Positions 12,545 through 21,747 of a stretch of 64,000 nt of DNA are shown here, one piece after another. Under the pieces are notes generated by a model, which had not been told where the DNA came from, ran no database searches, and saw only the letters and a program-made list of their open reading frames with translations. Each line of letters begins with the position of its first letter. Position 1 is the stretch's first letter. Origin of the DNA: Karalla daura (Eukaryota; Chordata; Actinopteri; Chaetodontiformes; Leiognathidae); the NCBI GenBank assembly GCA_029224185.1, contig CM055205.1, forward strand, positions 13,463,961 through 13,527,960. Direction: 5' to 3'. Made by a program: the position numbers and the translations under genes.

Positions 12545-13344
12545 ATGGCTTCTCATGTGAGAGACGAACAGCCTTCTGCTGTCCCTCTCTCCTGCTCAAT
12601 GTGCCACATGTTTAGCTATACTAATGCCTCCTTTAGTGAGGGTGGTATGTGTAAGCACTGTAGTTTATTGGTTGGGTTGGAGGCCAGGCTTGGTGATCAG
12701 CACCCATTAGCCACCGCGGAGCCGCTTATCTCAGCTCCCCTTAGCTCCCCTCTGGCTTTTCCCGAGCAGCCGGGAACACAGAGACACTGGGTGACTTTCA
12801 GAGGGAAGCGTAGTTCTCAGCCAAAGTCCACCGGGGTCCACCCACCGCTTCCCACTTCCAATAGGTTCTCCCCGCTCGGCGACACACCCGCCGAGGATAA
12901 CCCTCTGGTCATTGGCGACTCTATTTCACAGAACGTGAAGTTAGCGAGTCCATTGGCCATAGTCTGCATCCCAGGGGCCAGAGCAGACGATAAAAGCTGC
13001 TGGCTCAGCGTAAATATAGTAAAATCATTATCTACGACGGTGCTAATAACCTGCGGTTACGCTAAACTGGGTCACTAAAATTAGTGTGGACTCGGTGTGT
13101 TCAATGGCCAAACAACGTTTCCCTGCCCAATCTGTCAAGTGATGACATGTTTAGTCGTACATCATCATTTCACCGCTGGTTATCGAGGTGGTGTCCCGCA
13201 AATGGTGTGGGCTTTGTAGATAATTGGCAAATTTTCTGGGGTCGACCTAGGCTCATTAGGAGTGACTGCATCCACCCCACGTTGGAAGGAGCAGCCCAAC
13301 TTTCTAGCAATCTGGCCAAGTGCATTAGTCCTCCCCCACCCTGA
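12545..13344 (+). pseudogene. LINE ORF1 remnant with zinc-knuckle-like and SGNH/esterase domains
   Basis: ATG at 12545 opens a 177-codon frame that stops at 13078. The reading continues in another frame from 13084 to 13344. The N-terminal part has a CSMCHMFSYTN...CKHCSLL pattern (Cys pairs at residues 17/20 and 36/39, zinc-binding-like) followed by LEARL. Near residue 120 is VIGDSI, the block that carries the nucleophile Ser of the SGNH hydrolase fold. The second frame has FVDNWQIFWGRPRL and HPTLEGAAQLSSN, matching the C-terminal block with the catalytic His (its Asp partner remains in IRSDCIHP). The middle of the SGNH domain (the GxND block) is lost, and two in-frame stops plus a frameshift lie around 13060-13090. 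In intact fish L2 elements this domain is thought to aid RNA or lipid handling. Here the gene is dead. Confidence 0.75.
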
Positions 13345-13628
13345 CTCAGAGTTGAGACTAGTAAAATCCTCTCCATTGCTTGTTGGACATTAGTGCTGTA
13401 TGCTCAGAGACCTTGTTAAGGGCCCTTTGTGTTATTAACCTTTTGGATCTTTGTTTCCTGTTTTCTTGTTTTTCCCTTTTTTTTTGGATGAGTGCCGCTC
13501 TATCAATGAGTGCCTAAGTCTCCTGAGTTTGAGGATTTCCTGAGTTTGGCTTATGGTTAGAATAAACAGCCTTTCAGTGTTGCAGCTCTGGTCTTGGGTC
13601 TTCTTTCTCCTTTATTCACACCTTCCAC
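13345..13628. other. Unresolved segment inside the LINE skeleton
   Basis: T-rich sequence with an AATAAA at 13560, followed by a TTGCAGCTCTGGTCTTGGG-type stretch of the kind often seen at the 3' end of fish retroelements. It may be part of the LINE's own spacer or a nested fragment of another element. Confidence 0.3.
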
Positions 13629-13700
13629 TGTAGCACAGTGGTTAGAGCTCCTGCCTGCCAATCAGACAGTCTGGGTTCAATGCCTGTGGTCCTGACTGCC
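13629..13700 (+). mobile_element. tRNA-like block (SINE head) between ORF1 and ORF2 remnants
   Basis: TAGCACAGTGGTTAGAGC (13631-13648) fits a polymerase III A box, and GGTTCAATGCC (13674-13684) fits a degenerate B box, at tRNA-like spacing. It lies directly 5' of the reverse transcriptase remnant at 13711. It could be a small SINE inserted in the LINE, or the head of a chimera that copied onto the L2 template. A functional tRNA is unlikely because the acceptor stem does not pair. Confidence 0.45.
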
Positions 13701-13710
13701 CTGGATAACC

Positions 13711-13915
13711 AATAATTTCCTCCTTCTGAACTCTGAAAAACAGAGTTACTGCTCATAGGTCCAAATCACCTATGTGACTCTATATCTGAAGCCATAGTAC
13801 TACAAAATACATTCGGTACTCCTTCCACCACCACCGTAAAGAAACTAGGTATTACCTTTGGAACAATCTACCAGTCTCAAGGCAGGTGCCCTCTCTACCT
13901 ACAAGAATAGGTTCT
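13711..13915 (+). pseudogene. LINE ORF2 reverse transcriptase and C-terminal remnant
   Basis: The segment reads NNFLLLNSEK, then after a one-base deletion in the A run near 13735-13740 continues TELLLIGPNHLC and, further on, TTTVKKLGITF. These are the blocks that follow the YADD region in L2/CR1 reverse transcriptases. At about 13859 the sequence jumps to WNNLPVS, which normally lies hundreds of codons downstream near the ORF2 C-terminus. So at least two lesions are visible: a frameshift and a large internal deletion. Confidence 0.65.
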
Positions 13916-14400
13916 CCACCTCTTCCTGCCCTTTCCCATTCATGACTATGCAGGACTAACGTATTGACCGGGGACTGCGCATCCCCGGAGTGTCTGTGCC
14001 TTTCTTCCCTCCCAGATTCCACAGATGCTGAGGTGGATCCAGGATTCCTTCCCTCAACCCGACTTTTCCAGCTGCGGCCCTTCCCGCTTTCTACTCTGGA
14101 CTGATTCAAGTTCTGATAGATCTTTATTCTAAATTGTTAGCCATCAGTACATTTATTTCTCTGTACTGTATGGCTTGTGCCCACCTGTCCGTCTGGGTGA
14201 GGATCCCCTCCTCTGTCTCACCCTCAGGTTTCTCCCATTTTTTTTCCCTTCCAGGTTTTTTTTTTTTTTTGCAAGGGTCTAAGGACAGGGTTTTTTTACA
14301 TATTGACATATTGTTGCTCTCTTTGTAAAGTGCCTTGAGATAACGGCTGTTATGAACTGGCACTTAAAACAAATAAAGTTGAAGTTGAAAGTTGAAGTTA

Positions 14401-17391
14401 AAATTTATACATCAAGCTGAACTAGCTTTGACATGACTGTGTATACACACTCTACCATCCTTTTCACTCACTCTGACTGACAATACTTCAGCACCAACCC
14501 CTGCAGATATCATTTGCAGGTTCATGTGCCCATGCTGCCAAGTTCCAGTGTTTGCCTGAAACAAGAAATTAGGTGGACTCCAACAGCAGAAAACAGCACA
14601 GCAATGTAATGAATGTGTATACCCATCGGTAACACACAATCTATCTGCCAACCCTGGCCTTGGCAACACACCTCAGCTCTAAGATAGCAAGACTATAACC
14701 CTGCGATGCAGCAGAGATCCCGGTTTGAAAGCTGATCAAACCCTCTCGACATGTTGTGTTGTGTGACTGGACGCCCACTATTTTGAGGATTGGCCAGTCT
14801 GTCCACTTGAGCCTCAGAAAGCAATGGAGAGTGGAGAAGAAAGTGAGTCAATGTTAATACTGATACTTAACACATTGAAACCTTGGTTGCCAACATTTGC
14901 TAATTAGCAATAAGCATCAGTTTACTTGTGCCTAATAAGGACATCAACAGTTTAGCAGCCATGTGGTCCTGAAGCTAAGAATAAACTCTACAACATAACT
15001 TGACACAATCTGCTGCATCTTTTGTCTCTGTGCTTTTCTGAAGCAGATCCAGGCATCAAAGACACATCATCTCTGTGTAACTTTGCACTGTATCTAATGA
15101 CTTTGCATGCAGTCATGCCACCTCTAAAATTTACTCCACGTATTGTCTGAACACACAATTTCACAGTTATTGGTTAATTTAACAGGGACACAGGGGAGTA
15201 ATAAACATTGCTGTAAACGTGCCAGACTTTGCCGGGAAGCAATTTATCATCTGTAGCTCATGGACAGATGTTACAAAGTCACCCTAAAAAACATAATCTA
15301 AAATACGAATTATTACGATATTATATGAAAAATTGAGACGGAGTCTAAGTAAGCAGAACAATAAGAAAACAAAATAATGATGTATAATGAACACTGTCTA
15401 GCCTACCATTGCACTACATTTGCAGGTACTGTTTAATACATGCACTACAGAGCTCCTTTCTCCCTGTGTATCTTCACTTTACTGTAACGCATGCAGACAT
15501 GGGGATGCCTGTGTGTGTTTTTTAAATTACACTCCACTGCACGTACAAATCTCTGTTTCTGTGCAATCCCAGTTTGACATGCTCAGCTCAGGCCTAGCTG
15601 CCATGCCTCAGAGCTCCAAAACAAAAGCAATCCCTCTCTATTTGAAAAGTTACCATGTTGACTGCTCTACCACTAGGCTGCTTGGTCACCTTCACTTGGC
15701 CTTGCACGAGATTTGAGATGCAAAGGGAGACTTGACAATACTCATTTCTCCAGACATTTGCTAGACTAGCACTGCTTGACATGACACTTGACTTCGCCTC
15801 TCCGGTGAAGTAAAAGCTCTGCAGTTTAACTTCTCTCTCAGAATAAGTGTATTCATCTTTATTCAACACCATTGTAAGCATTTCTCCCATCCAGTCATTA
15901 AATGAGTGAGGTACTGCCCAAAAAGTACCTGCTGCCATCTAAGTACTAAAACATTCACAGATTCACAGCTGGCTGGACCATGTGTTCTGTGCAAGCCAGA
16001 CCACTTATTAGCGATGTTCAGCGGAATCTGAAAGCTTAATGGCTTGTCGCGACTGTCGTTGCTTGGCTCAGCTTGCTTAAGTGCTTGTGTTTAATTTTTC
16101 ATACCGCATCCACTTGTTAGGGATGTGCAGAGGGGTCCATCGCCAACATCTGTTTGTTTTAATCAAGGCTAAAAAAACTTATTTTCATTAATATTCTCTC
16201 CTCAGTTGACTCTCACAGCATTCATGGCAAACTAAAGGGTTGTGTGGCCTTGAAATACTTATGCATGGAAACCCAACTGTGGCCATGACTCAGCAGTGTG
16301 TGACTTCAAGTTTAGGACACAAGATCAGCATTGTGTTGTTTTCCTTGTTCCTTACATTTAACACCCTGTGCTTGACAAAATCTGTTACAGTATATCAAAT
16401 CCATTCACCTTTATCTGACCTACCACAGGGGTCTGCAGGAGACATCACATGGCTCTTTCTGCGATCCCTGGGACACCATAGGGCAAATGCAGAGATTACA
16501 TCCTCTCTCTCCTACTCTGGAACCAGTTTTTCAAGGCCAGGTCTGGCTCTGAAGCAGAGGCAACAGGAAAAGGGGTTCCAAACTAAGCACTGGTTGGAAC
16601 GAGTGGAAAATGGGCCACAGACAGGTACTTTATCCATCGGGGGTTCAAACCTGGAATGTTCTTGACATGGGGGTGAGAGCGATAACTACTTCTGCACCGC
16701 GTGGCCTTTGCACCAAATCTTAGCAAGTATGCACAAAAGTAGTGATGCTTTTTGCCTGCAACAGTTGCAGGATATATGACTGTCCAAGTGCACATCAGTC
16801 TTCTGCCTGTGACTCACAGTGATGAAAGCATAGCTGCTCTGCCTCAAGTCAGAATGATATTTGACAATTTTTCATGGAACCTTTTCAGCCTGTCATCGAA
16901 TCTGGCTGTTATTTGATTTTATGTGAATGTGACCATTCCTTTCTTTGTAACGAATTATAGGTCTGATAGTGTACATTTTTGCCACTGGAGGAGAGGAGTA
17001 CAAAGGAGACCCGAGATAAATGAACACTATCCATTTCTACATTATTTCTCAGAACCAAAGTATTGTCTGTGAACAGGAATGTATTCAATTCCAGGTGTGA
17101 GCTGCATTGTTTAGCAACATCATATGGAAGGTGAAGCACTTTTTTCTCCACTTGGAGCTTTAACTGAGATGACGTAGGTAAGTGAGTCTGAAATAATGAA
17201 AGAAATAGGTGTTTTGTATCTTTTTATGTTATAAATGGTTGCATTTTAGCTATGTATCAAAGCCAGTAAATTAAAATGTCAAATTCACAGTCTTCTGTTT
17301 TGTTCCTTGTTTCCTGATCATTTATTTTGAGGGTTTGACATTTTGACAAATTGATATGTGTGGAAACTGTTCAAAAGCAAGAAAATTATGG
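14401..17391. other. Noncoding, nothing recognised except a SINE head
   Basis: Mixed sequence. A weak tRNA-like block on the minus strand may lie at 15655-15695 (TAGTGGTAGAGC in reverse complement), too decayed to call. The open frames at 15594-15938 and 16240-16665 do not resemble known domains. Confidence 0.45.
16625..16712 (-). mobile_element. Minus-strand tRNA-derived SINE head, decayed
   Basis: In reverse complement the block reads GGCCACGCGGTGCAGAAGTA, a CGCTCTCACC stretch, then GGTTTGAACCC (B-box-like, complement of about 16640-16650). Order and spacing are those of a tRNA-like promoter at the 5' end of a SINE. No body or tail is clear. Confidence 0.4.
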
Positions 17392-17690
17392 TAAATGGAC
17401 TTGTTCCCACGTAGCGCTTATCTCACCTGCATAACCACTCAAAGTGCTCTACAGACTATATCACAAGTCAGGTTCACCCATTTGTATACTGATGGCTCGG
17501 GCTACCCTACAGAGTTCATCCTCCTTAACCAATACTCTAACACCCATTCTCATTTGATACAGCATCAGAAACAATTTTGGGGTTCAGTATCTTGCCCAAG
17601 GACACTTCGACATGTAGACTGCACTAGACTGCGATGGGATGGGATGGATATACTAACCATCTGATCAATAGACTACACACCCTCCAAGCC
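17392..17690 (-). mobile_element. Second-type fish SINE, minus strand, decayed
   Basis: The plus strand shows GGTAAATGGACTTGTTCC, GTAGCGCTTATCTCACCTG, CACTCAAAGTGCTCTACAG, GGTTCACCCATTTGTATAC, and GGGGTTCAGTATCTTGCCCA then AGGACACTTCGACATG (about 17580-17615). This block order is that of a common fish repeat whose tRNA-like head would lie near 17690 on the minus strand. The head here is badly decayed. It differs from the V-SINE-like copies elsewhere in the window. Confidence 0.6.
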
Positions 17691-18161
17691 AGAGTCACTC
17701 ACGAATTAGACCATCTAGCAAATGAACACCTATTTCTATTTAACCACAGTGGTTGACTACAAACAGTAAAATGAACAGACAAGGATTAAGACATCTACAA
17801 ATCTCAGCCAACAACGCTATAAATGATGAATAACCGTCTGCTCTGCAAGCACTTTCGCAAGATTCCTGTGCACATAACATTGTTTAATTTTAAGGTGTTT
17901 CCCCAGTTCTGGTATAGAGAGGTAATGCTGATTAATTGAATCTATGATGGAAGAAAATAATGTCGGGGAACAGTCCGTACACCCACAATGCTGTTCTGAG
18001 TACATCAAGAGCAATTAGACGGCAATTGTGAACTATCCACTTTTAATCAGACTTGCCAGCATATACAGTAGTAAGATATTTATGTTGCTTCAAAAACAGT
18101 TTGCACAGATTATCTGTATGCACAAAACACACTATTAAACACAGTCCCTTCATTACATATC
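17691..18161. other. Noncoding flank of the foldback element
   Basis: Ordinary AT-rich sequence up to the target-site duplication at 18162. Nothing recognised. Confidence 0.5.
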
Positions 18162-18168
18162 CACAGAC
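18162..18168 (+). repeat. Left target-site duplication of the foldback element
   Basis: CACAGAC lies flush against the left inverted repeat and is repeated exactly at 21741-21747. Extending to 8 bp on the inner side gives CACAGACC versus CACAGACA, so the duplication is 7 bp or an imperfect 8 bp. Confidence 0.75.
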
Positions 18169-18786
18169 CAACCTGTTCTCATCCCAACGCGTCAAATACC
18201 GACTATTTGTCACGCCCCTAAGCGTTGCATATGGACGCCGAGGGAACCCTTCCGCGTCTGTTTATTGACGCTCCGGGTTTTCCATTCACTCTCATGCAAA
18301 CCCCAACTCGGCTGTCCGGGACGCTGAGAGCAGAGGCTCCAGCCAAAGCCCCTAAACGTCAAATAGAGCCGCGGAGGGTAAAAATCCGCGTCCGGATTTG
18401 ACGCTGCGAGTTCTGCATTGACTCTCATGCAGACCCCGGCTCGGCAGGACGGGACGCTGCGAGCAGAGGCTCCAGCCGTCCATTCACTCCCATGACGCAT
18501 GACGCTGCTTACTACTGTCTCATTGAAGAACCGAGTATCCTCTGCCCGGAAGTGTTTTTCTCACTATTTTCTCACTATTTGTACACTTTGTCCCGAGAAT
18601 ATATCCACTGACACGTTAAACAAGGCCAAAATGTGAGATACCTGGCTAAATAACTACGTAAATAATGTGAATTTATACTAAAACAACAATGATAACAGTG
18701 GATCAATTGGATTTCAACAGACTGTTGACATTTACTTAGGACCCACCCCCCTCGCGTGTGCGGCGTGTTACCATGGAAACGAAAGG
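18169..18786 (+). repeat. Left long inverted repeat of the foldback element
   Basis: This arm is the reverse complement of 20708-21740 throughout. From outside in it holds the terminal CAACCTGTTCTCATCCCAA, a divergent outer copy of the 133-bp unit (about 18206-18344), one canonical unit (18345-18477), and a unique inner part that ends in GTTACCATGGAAACGAAAGG. It lacks a ~17-bp block present in the right arm near 21000-21020. Confidence 0.9.
18345..18477 (-). repeat. Single 133-bp unit in the left arm
   Basis: One canonical copy of the 133-bp unit, inverted relative to the right arm. The GGCTGGAGCCTCTGCTC start reads on the minus strand and begins at 18477. The divergent outer copy borders it at 18344, giving the same 133-bp spacing as in the right arm. 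Confidence 0.9.
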
Positions 18787-19189
18787 GTTGTTTCGCTTCG
18801 CATTTGTGCCGACATAATTCGCTTCCTTATAGTCTCCTTTTATTCCTTCAGTGAGTGGATATGATCTTTTGTTTGTTAGTTCTTACAAATAAACAAAAAA
18901 GCACAGGAAGTGGTTTTCAAACGTTGCTGAAGCAATTTTGACTTTGAATGCACCCTCTTCAGTCTGCGACACAAAGTGAGTGTTTACTAATTGCAGACTG
19001 AGGCAGGAATCGAAACTAAACTAATGAAGCGTCCGAGGTGTAGGGTTTCTTGAACTGCTCTTATGACTGCCAAAAACTCAGGAACCGAGACTATTGGAGA
19101 GGCATCCCCACAACTGTTTATTATGGTTTACTACGTTTTCACTCTGACACAACTCCAACTCCCAGCAGCCACCACGCCGCACTTTTTCA

Positions 19190-19197
19190 TGACGTCA
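19190..19197. promoter_or_regulatory. Perfect CRE palindrome
   Basis: TGACGTCA is the full CREB/ATF consensus. It lies just 3' of AACTCCAACTCCCAGCAGCC (19151-19170), which resembles an ACTCCCAGCA-type promoter motif, and 5' of GCCGCGCC. Together they look promoter-like, but there is no TATA box and no transcript evidence. Confidence 0.4.
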
Positions 19198-20085
19198 TAG
19201 CCGCGCCGTACATGACAAGCTGGCTATGCAGTGTCTACTCTTACACTAGTTCTAATAAATGTAAATGTTTATGATTCATAATGTACTGTGTCACATTAAA
19301 TAAATATATATGTTGTGGTTATATATATTTCTTAGAAAGAGGTTTTCTGAACCCCCTGAAGCCTTAACCAAAAATGAACTACATTGCAATACACACTCAT
19401 GTGCTCCGCCATTTTGTTTGTAGTCCTAATGTGTCTGAGGCAAAAGGGAGGAGGGGAGAGAAAAATACCTTCCCCTTGGAATTTCCTCCTGTTTTTTGTT
19501 TATGTTACTTGTCAGAAGGTCTTGTATTAGGATCTGCTGCCTCCTAGTTAATAGCACCTTCCTAGAGCAACTTTGCGTCCCCAAGGGCCCCCAAGGGTCT
19601 ATGGAGGCAGGGCTCGGAGGGTCTGTTCCAGGTCCGCTATGGGGTCTGCAGACTGAGTTTCAGGCCATTTGGTGTATTTTTGAGACTGTGGCAAGTCCTC
19701 AAAGGTGGGAAATGGCGAACGTTCAAAGCCCCGCCCTTTGAAAAGTGTGGCTCCAATCAGGACCAACCCAACACATATCATCTTGTCCAGGGGCCCCCTA
19801 CAACATACTAAAATGTCAGATTCACAGCACCTTTAGAAAGAGATCTCCTCCAGATTGGCCTTCAGAATCTGATGGTCTAGTTTGCTATAGCTTTTAGACC
19901 CTCTCTTTGTTCAATCAGGGACTCCACCTCAACACTTTGAGCTAAATGGCTGAAATTTTACTATGTTCAATAGTAGGTCAAGAGCATCCATCGTGCTGAG
20001 TTTCAGGCTCCTACTCCCTCAGAAAGTGTCTGAGAGGGCCATACACAATTGAAGGACATGCCAAGGGTGACATGACAGCACCCCT

Positions 20086-20099
20086 CCAGCAGATGGCGC
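20086..20099 (+). promoter_or_regulatory. CTCF-type core motif
   Basis: CCAGCAGATGGCGC fits every position of the vertebrate CTCF core CCASYAGRKGGCRS. Occupancy is unknown. It is the only full match I noticed, though I did not scan exhaustively. Confidence 0.5.
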
Positions 20100-20357
20100 T
20101 CCATGTGACTGCCCATAACACTTATGGCAAGAACCAGCCCTCCATAGATTTTTTGAGCAATGAGGATGACATTTTAGAATGTTTATGGGGAGGTCAGAAG
20201 CAACACCGTTCAAGCAGGCCCCAAAATCTATAATAAGCTTCCAAGGTTCCTGACCACAATTTCTTCTTCTCATCAATCTTTCAATCTTCTCATCAGAGCT
20301 CAGAGATTCTCATATACCAAGTCAATATTCAAAGAAATATGTATAAACATGACATAT

Positions 20358-20427
20358 TTCTCTCTCTCTCTGTCTGTCTCTCTCTCTGTGAGACGGAGAG
20401 CGACCAAATAATAATAATAATAATAAT
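20358..20427 (+). repeat. (TC)n and (ATA)n simple repeats
   Basis: A CT run with TG interruptions (20358-20388) is followed by an AATAAT run (20406-20427), both inside the foldback element. Confidence 0.9.
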
Positions 20428-20707
20428 CATAATCAATAATTTAATCAAGTCACTTCTGACAATGCGGATTGCACACAATTCTCTATTTGCATATTTCACT
20501 CTCAGTAGCTGCTATTAATTCGGTGACTTTTGTAGGTCTCATGGCATAGACTTTAGATGATAAAAAAATCAAATAAAAATAATGTTTAGAAATTCCATTA
20601 CAGTTTGAAAATTAAATGCATTTTAATTGACGTTTACTTTACAATAATTTAAAGTCTGTATACATTTTTTGGGGAAACCCTGACTAGACTAACTGAAGCA
20701 ACGCCGT

Positions 20708-21740
20708 CCTTTCGTTTCCATGGTAACACGCCGCACACGCGAGGGGGGCGGGTCCTAAGTAAATGTAAACAGTCTGTTGAAATCCAATTCATCCACTGTT
20801 ATCATTGTTGTTTTAGTATAAATTCACATTATTTACGTAGATATTTAGCCAGGTATCTCACATTTTGGCCTTGTTTAACGTGTCAGTGGATATATTCTCG
20901 GGACAAAGTGTACAAATAGTGAGAAAATAGTGAGAAAAACACTTCCGGGCAGAGGATACTCGGTTCTTCAATGAGACAGTAGTAAGCGGCATCATGCTTC
21001 GCGTGACCGGGTTATTATGGGAGTGAATGGACGGCTGGAGCCTCTGCTCGCAGCGTCCCGTCCTGCCGAGCCGGGGTCTGCATGAGAGTCAATGCAGAAC
21101 TCGCAGCGTCAAATCCGGACGCGGATTTCTACCCTCCGCGGTTCTATTTGACGTTTAGGGGCTTTGGCTGGAGCCTCTGCTCTCAGCGTCCCGTCCTGCC
21201 GAGCCGGGGTCTGCATGAGAGTCAATGCAGAACTCGCAGCGTCAAATCCGGACGCGGATTTTTACCCTCCGCGGTTCTATTTGACGTTTAGGGGCTTTGG
21301 CTGGAGCCTCTGCTCTCAGCGTCCCGTCCTGCCGAGCCGGGGTCTGCATGAGAGTCAATGCAGAACTCACAGCGTCAAATCCGGACGCGGATTTTTACCC
21401 TCCGCGGTTCTATTTGACGTTTAGGGGCTTTGGCTGGAGCCTCTGCTCTCAGCGTCCCGTCCTGCCGAGCCTGGGTCTGCATGAGAGTCAATGCAGAACT
21501 CGCAGCGTCAAATCCGGACGCGGATTTTTACCCTCCGCGTTTCTATTTGACGTTTAGGGGCTTTGGCTGGAGCCTCTGCTCTCAGCGTCCCGGACAGCCG
21601 AGTTGGGGTTTGCATGAGAGTGAATGGAAAACCCGGAGCGTCAATAAACAGACGCGGAAGGGTACCCTCGGCGTCCATATGTAACGCTTAGGGGCGTGAC
21701 AAATAGTCGGTATTTGACGCATTGGGATGAGAACGGGTTG
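20708..21740 (-). repeat. Right long inverted repeat of the foldback element
   Basis: Inverted partner of the left arm. From inside out it holds the unique part starting CCTTTCGTTTCCATGGTAAC, four canonical 133-bp units (21033-21564), one divergent outer unit (about 21565-21700), and the terminus ending in TTGGGATGAGAACGGGTTG at 21740. Its extra length over the left arm (about 415 bp) is almost exactly three 133-bp units plus one ~17-bp indel. Confidence 0.9.
21033..21564 (+). repeat. Four tandem copies of a CpG-rich 133-bp unit
   Basis: Units start at 21033, 21166, 21299 and 21432, each with GGCTGGAGCCTCTGCTC, and the divergent fifth starts at 21565. Each holds several GACGC/GCGTC words, an AAATCCGGACGCGGATTT-type near-palindrome and TATTTGACGTTTAGGGGC. 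Copies differ by only a few bases (for example TTTCTACC against TTTTTACC, and CCGAGCC against CCTGGGT). Since 133 is not a multiple of 3, the long frames seen here shift frame from unit to unit and are not genes. Confidence 0.95.
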
Positions 21741-21747
21741 CACAGAC
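21741..21747 (+). repeat. Right target-site duplication of the foldback element
   Basis: CACAGAC directly follows the GGGTTG terminus and matches 18162-18168 exactly. Confidence 0.75.

Larger units (their letters stand above)
12265..14400 (+). mobile_element. L2-clade LINE, internally deleted and decayed
   Basis: A plus-strand LINE skeleton. A C/T-rich 5' leader runs from about 12265 to 12544. ORF1 with an esterase-type domain lies at 12545-13344. An unresolved segment and a tRNA-like block follow (13345-13710). A small remnant of ORF2 reverse transcriptase and C-terminus sits at 13711-13915. A long 3' UTR contains the fish-LINE blocks CCACCTGTCCGTCTGGG, CCTCAGGTTTCTCCCA, AAGGGTCTAAGGACAGGG and AAAGTGCCTTGAGATAA. 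The end is AATAAAGTTGAAGTTGAAAG-type short repeats at 14369-14399 in place of poly-A. Most of ORF2 (endonuclease and most of the reverse transcriptase) is missing, so it cannot move on its own. The exact 5' boundary is a guess. Confidence 0.7.
18787..20707. other. Interior of the foldback element, no transposase seen
   Basis: This 1.9-kb core has only short frames (74 aa at 19050-19274, 81 aa at 19496-19741, 85 aa at 20019-20276), none with a recognisable motif. It contains a CRE (19190-19197), an AATAAA-type signal near 19254, a GC-rich block at 19580-19790, a CTCF-type motif (20086-20099) and TC and ATA simple repeats. The GC-rich and adjacent parts (19340-20280) look like repeat-derived sequence of another family, but I cannot name it. 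Confidence 0.6.
18169..21740. mobile_element. Foldback-type non-autonomous DNA transposon, 3.57 kb, tandem repeats inside long inverted repeats
   Basis: The element is bounded by inverted ends of the form CAACCYGTTCTCATCCCAA and flanked by a 7-bp direct repeat. The left inverted arm is 618 bp and the right arm is 1033 bp. They are nearly identical apart from three extra 133-bp units and a ~17-bp block in the right arm. The outer 76 bp of the two arms differ at about three positions, at least two of which look like CpG decay, so the insertion is fairly young. The 1.9-kb interior has no long open frame and no DDE or other transposase motif, so mobilisation would need an outside enzyme. A 7-8 bp duplication fits several cut-and-paste superfamilies (hAT, P/Galileo, KDZ/Zisupton, Dada), but the terminal bases do not settle which. 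Long tandem-repeat arms with a 7-bp duplication recall Galileo of Drosophila, as an analogy only. Confidence 0.85.

Noticed and set aside
13629..13700. Functional tRNA gene
   Set aside because: A-box and B-box-like words are present, but the acceptor stem and cloverleaf do not form. It fits a SINE head.
15655..15695. tRNA-derived SINE head on the minus strand
   Set aside because: Only an A-box-like word is recognisable. Too decayed to annotate.
21082..21684. Overlapping 69-86 codon frames with the same repeated peptide
   Set aside because: They come from the 133-bp tandem unit. 133 is not divisible by 3, so the peptide moves to a new frame in each unit, and few stops occur because the unit is GC-rich. 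Not a gene.
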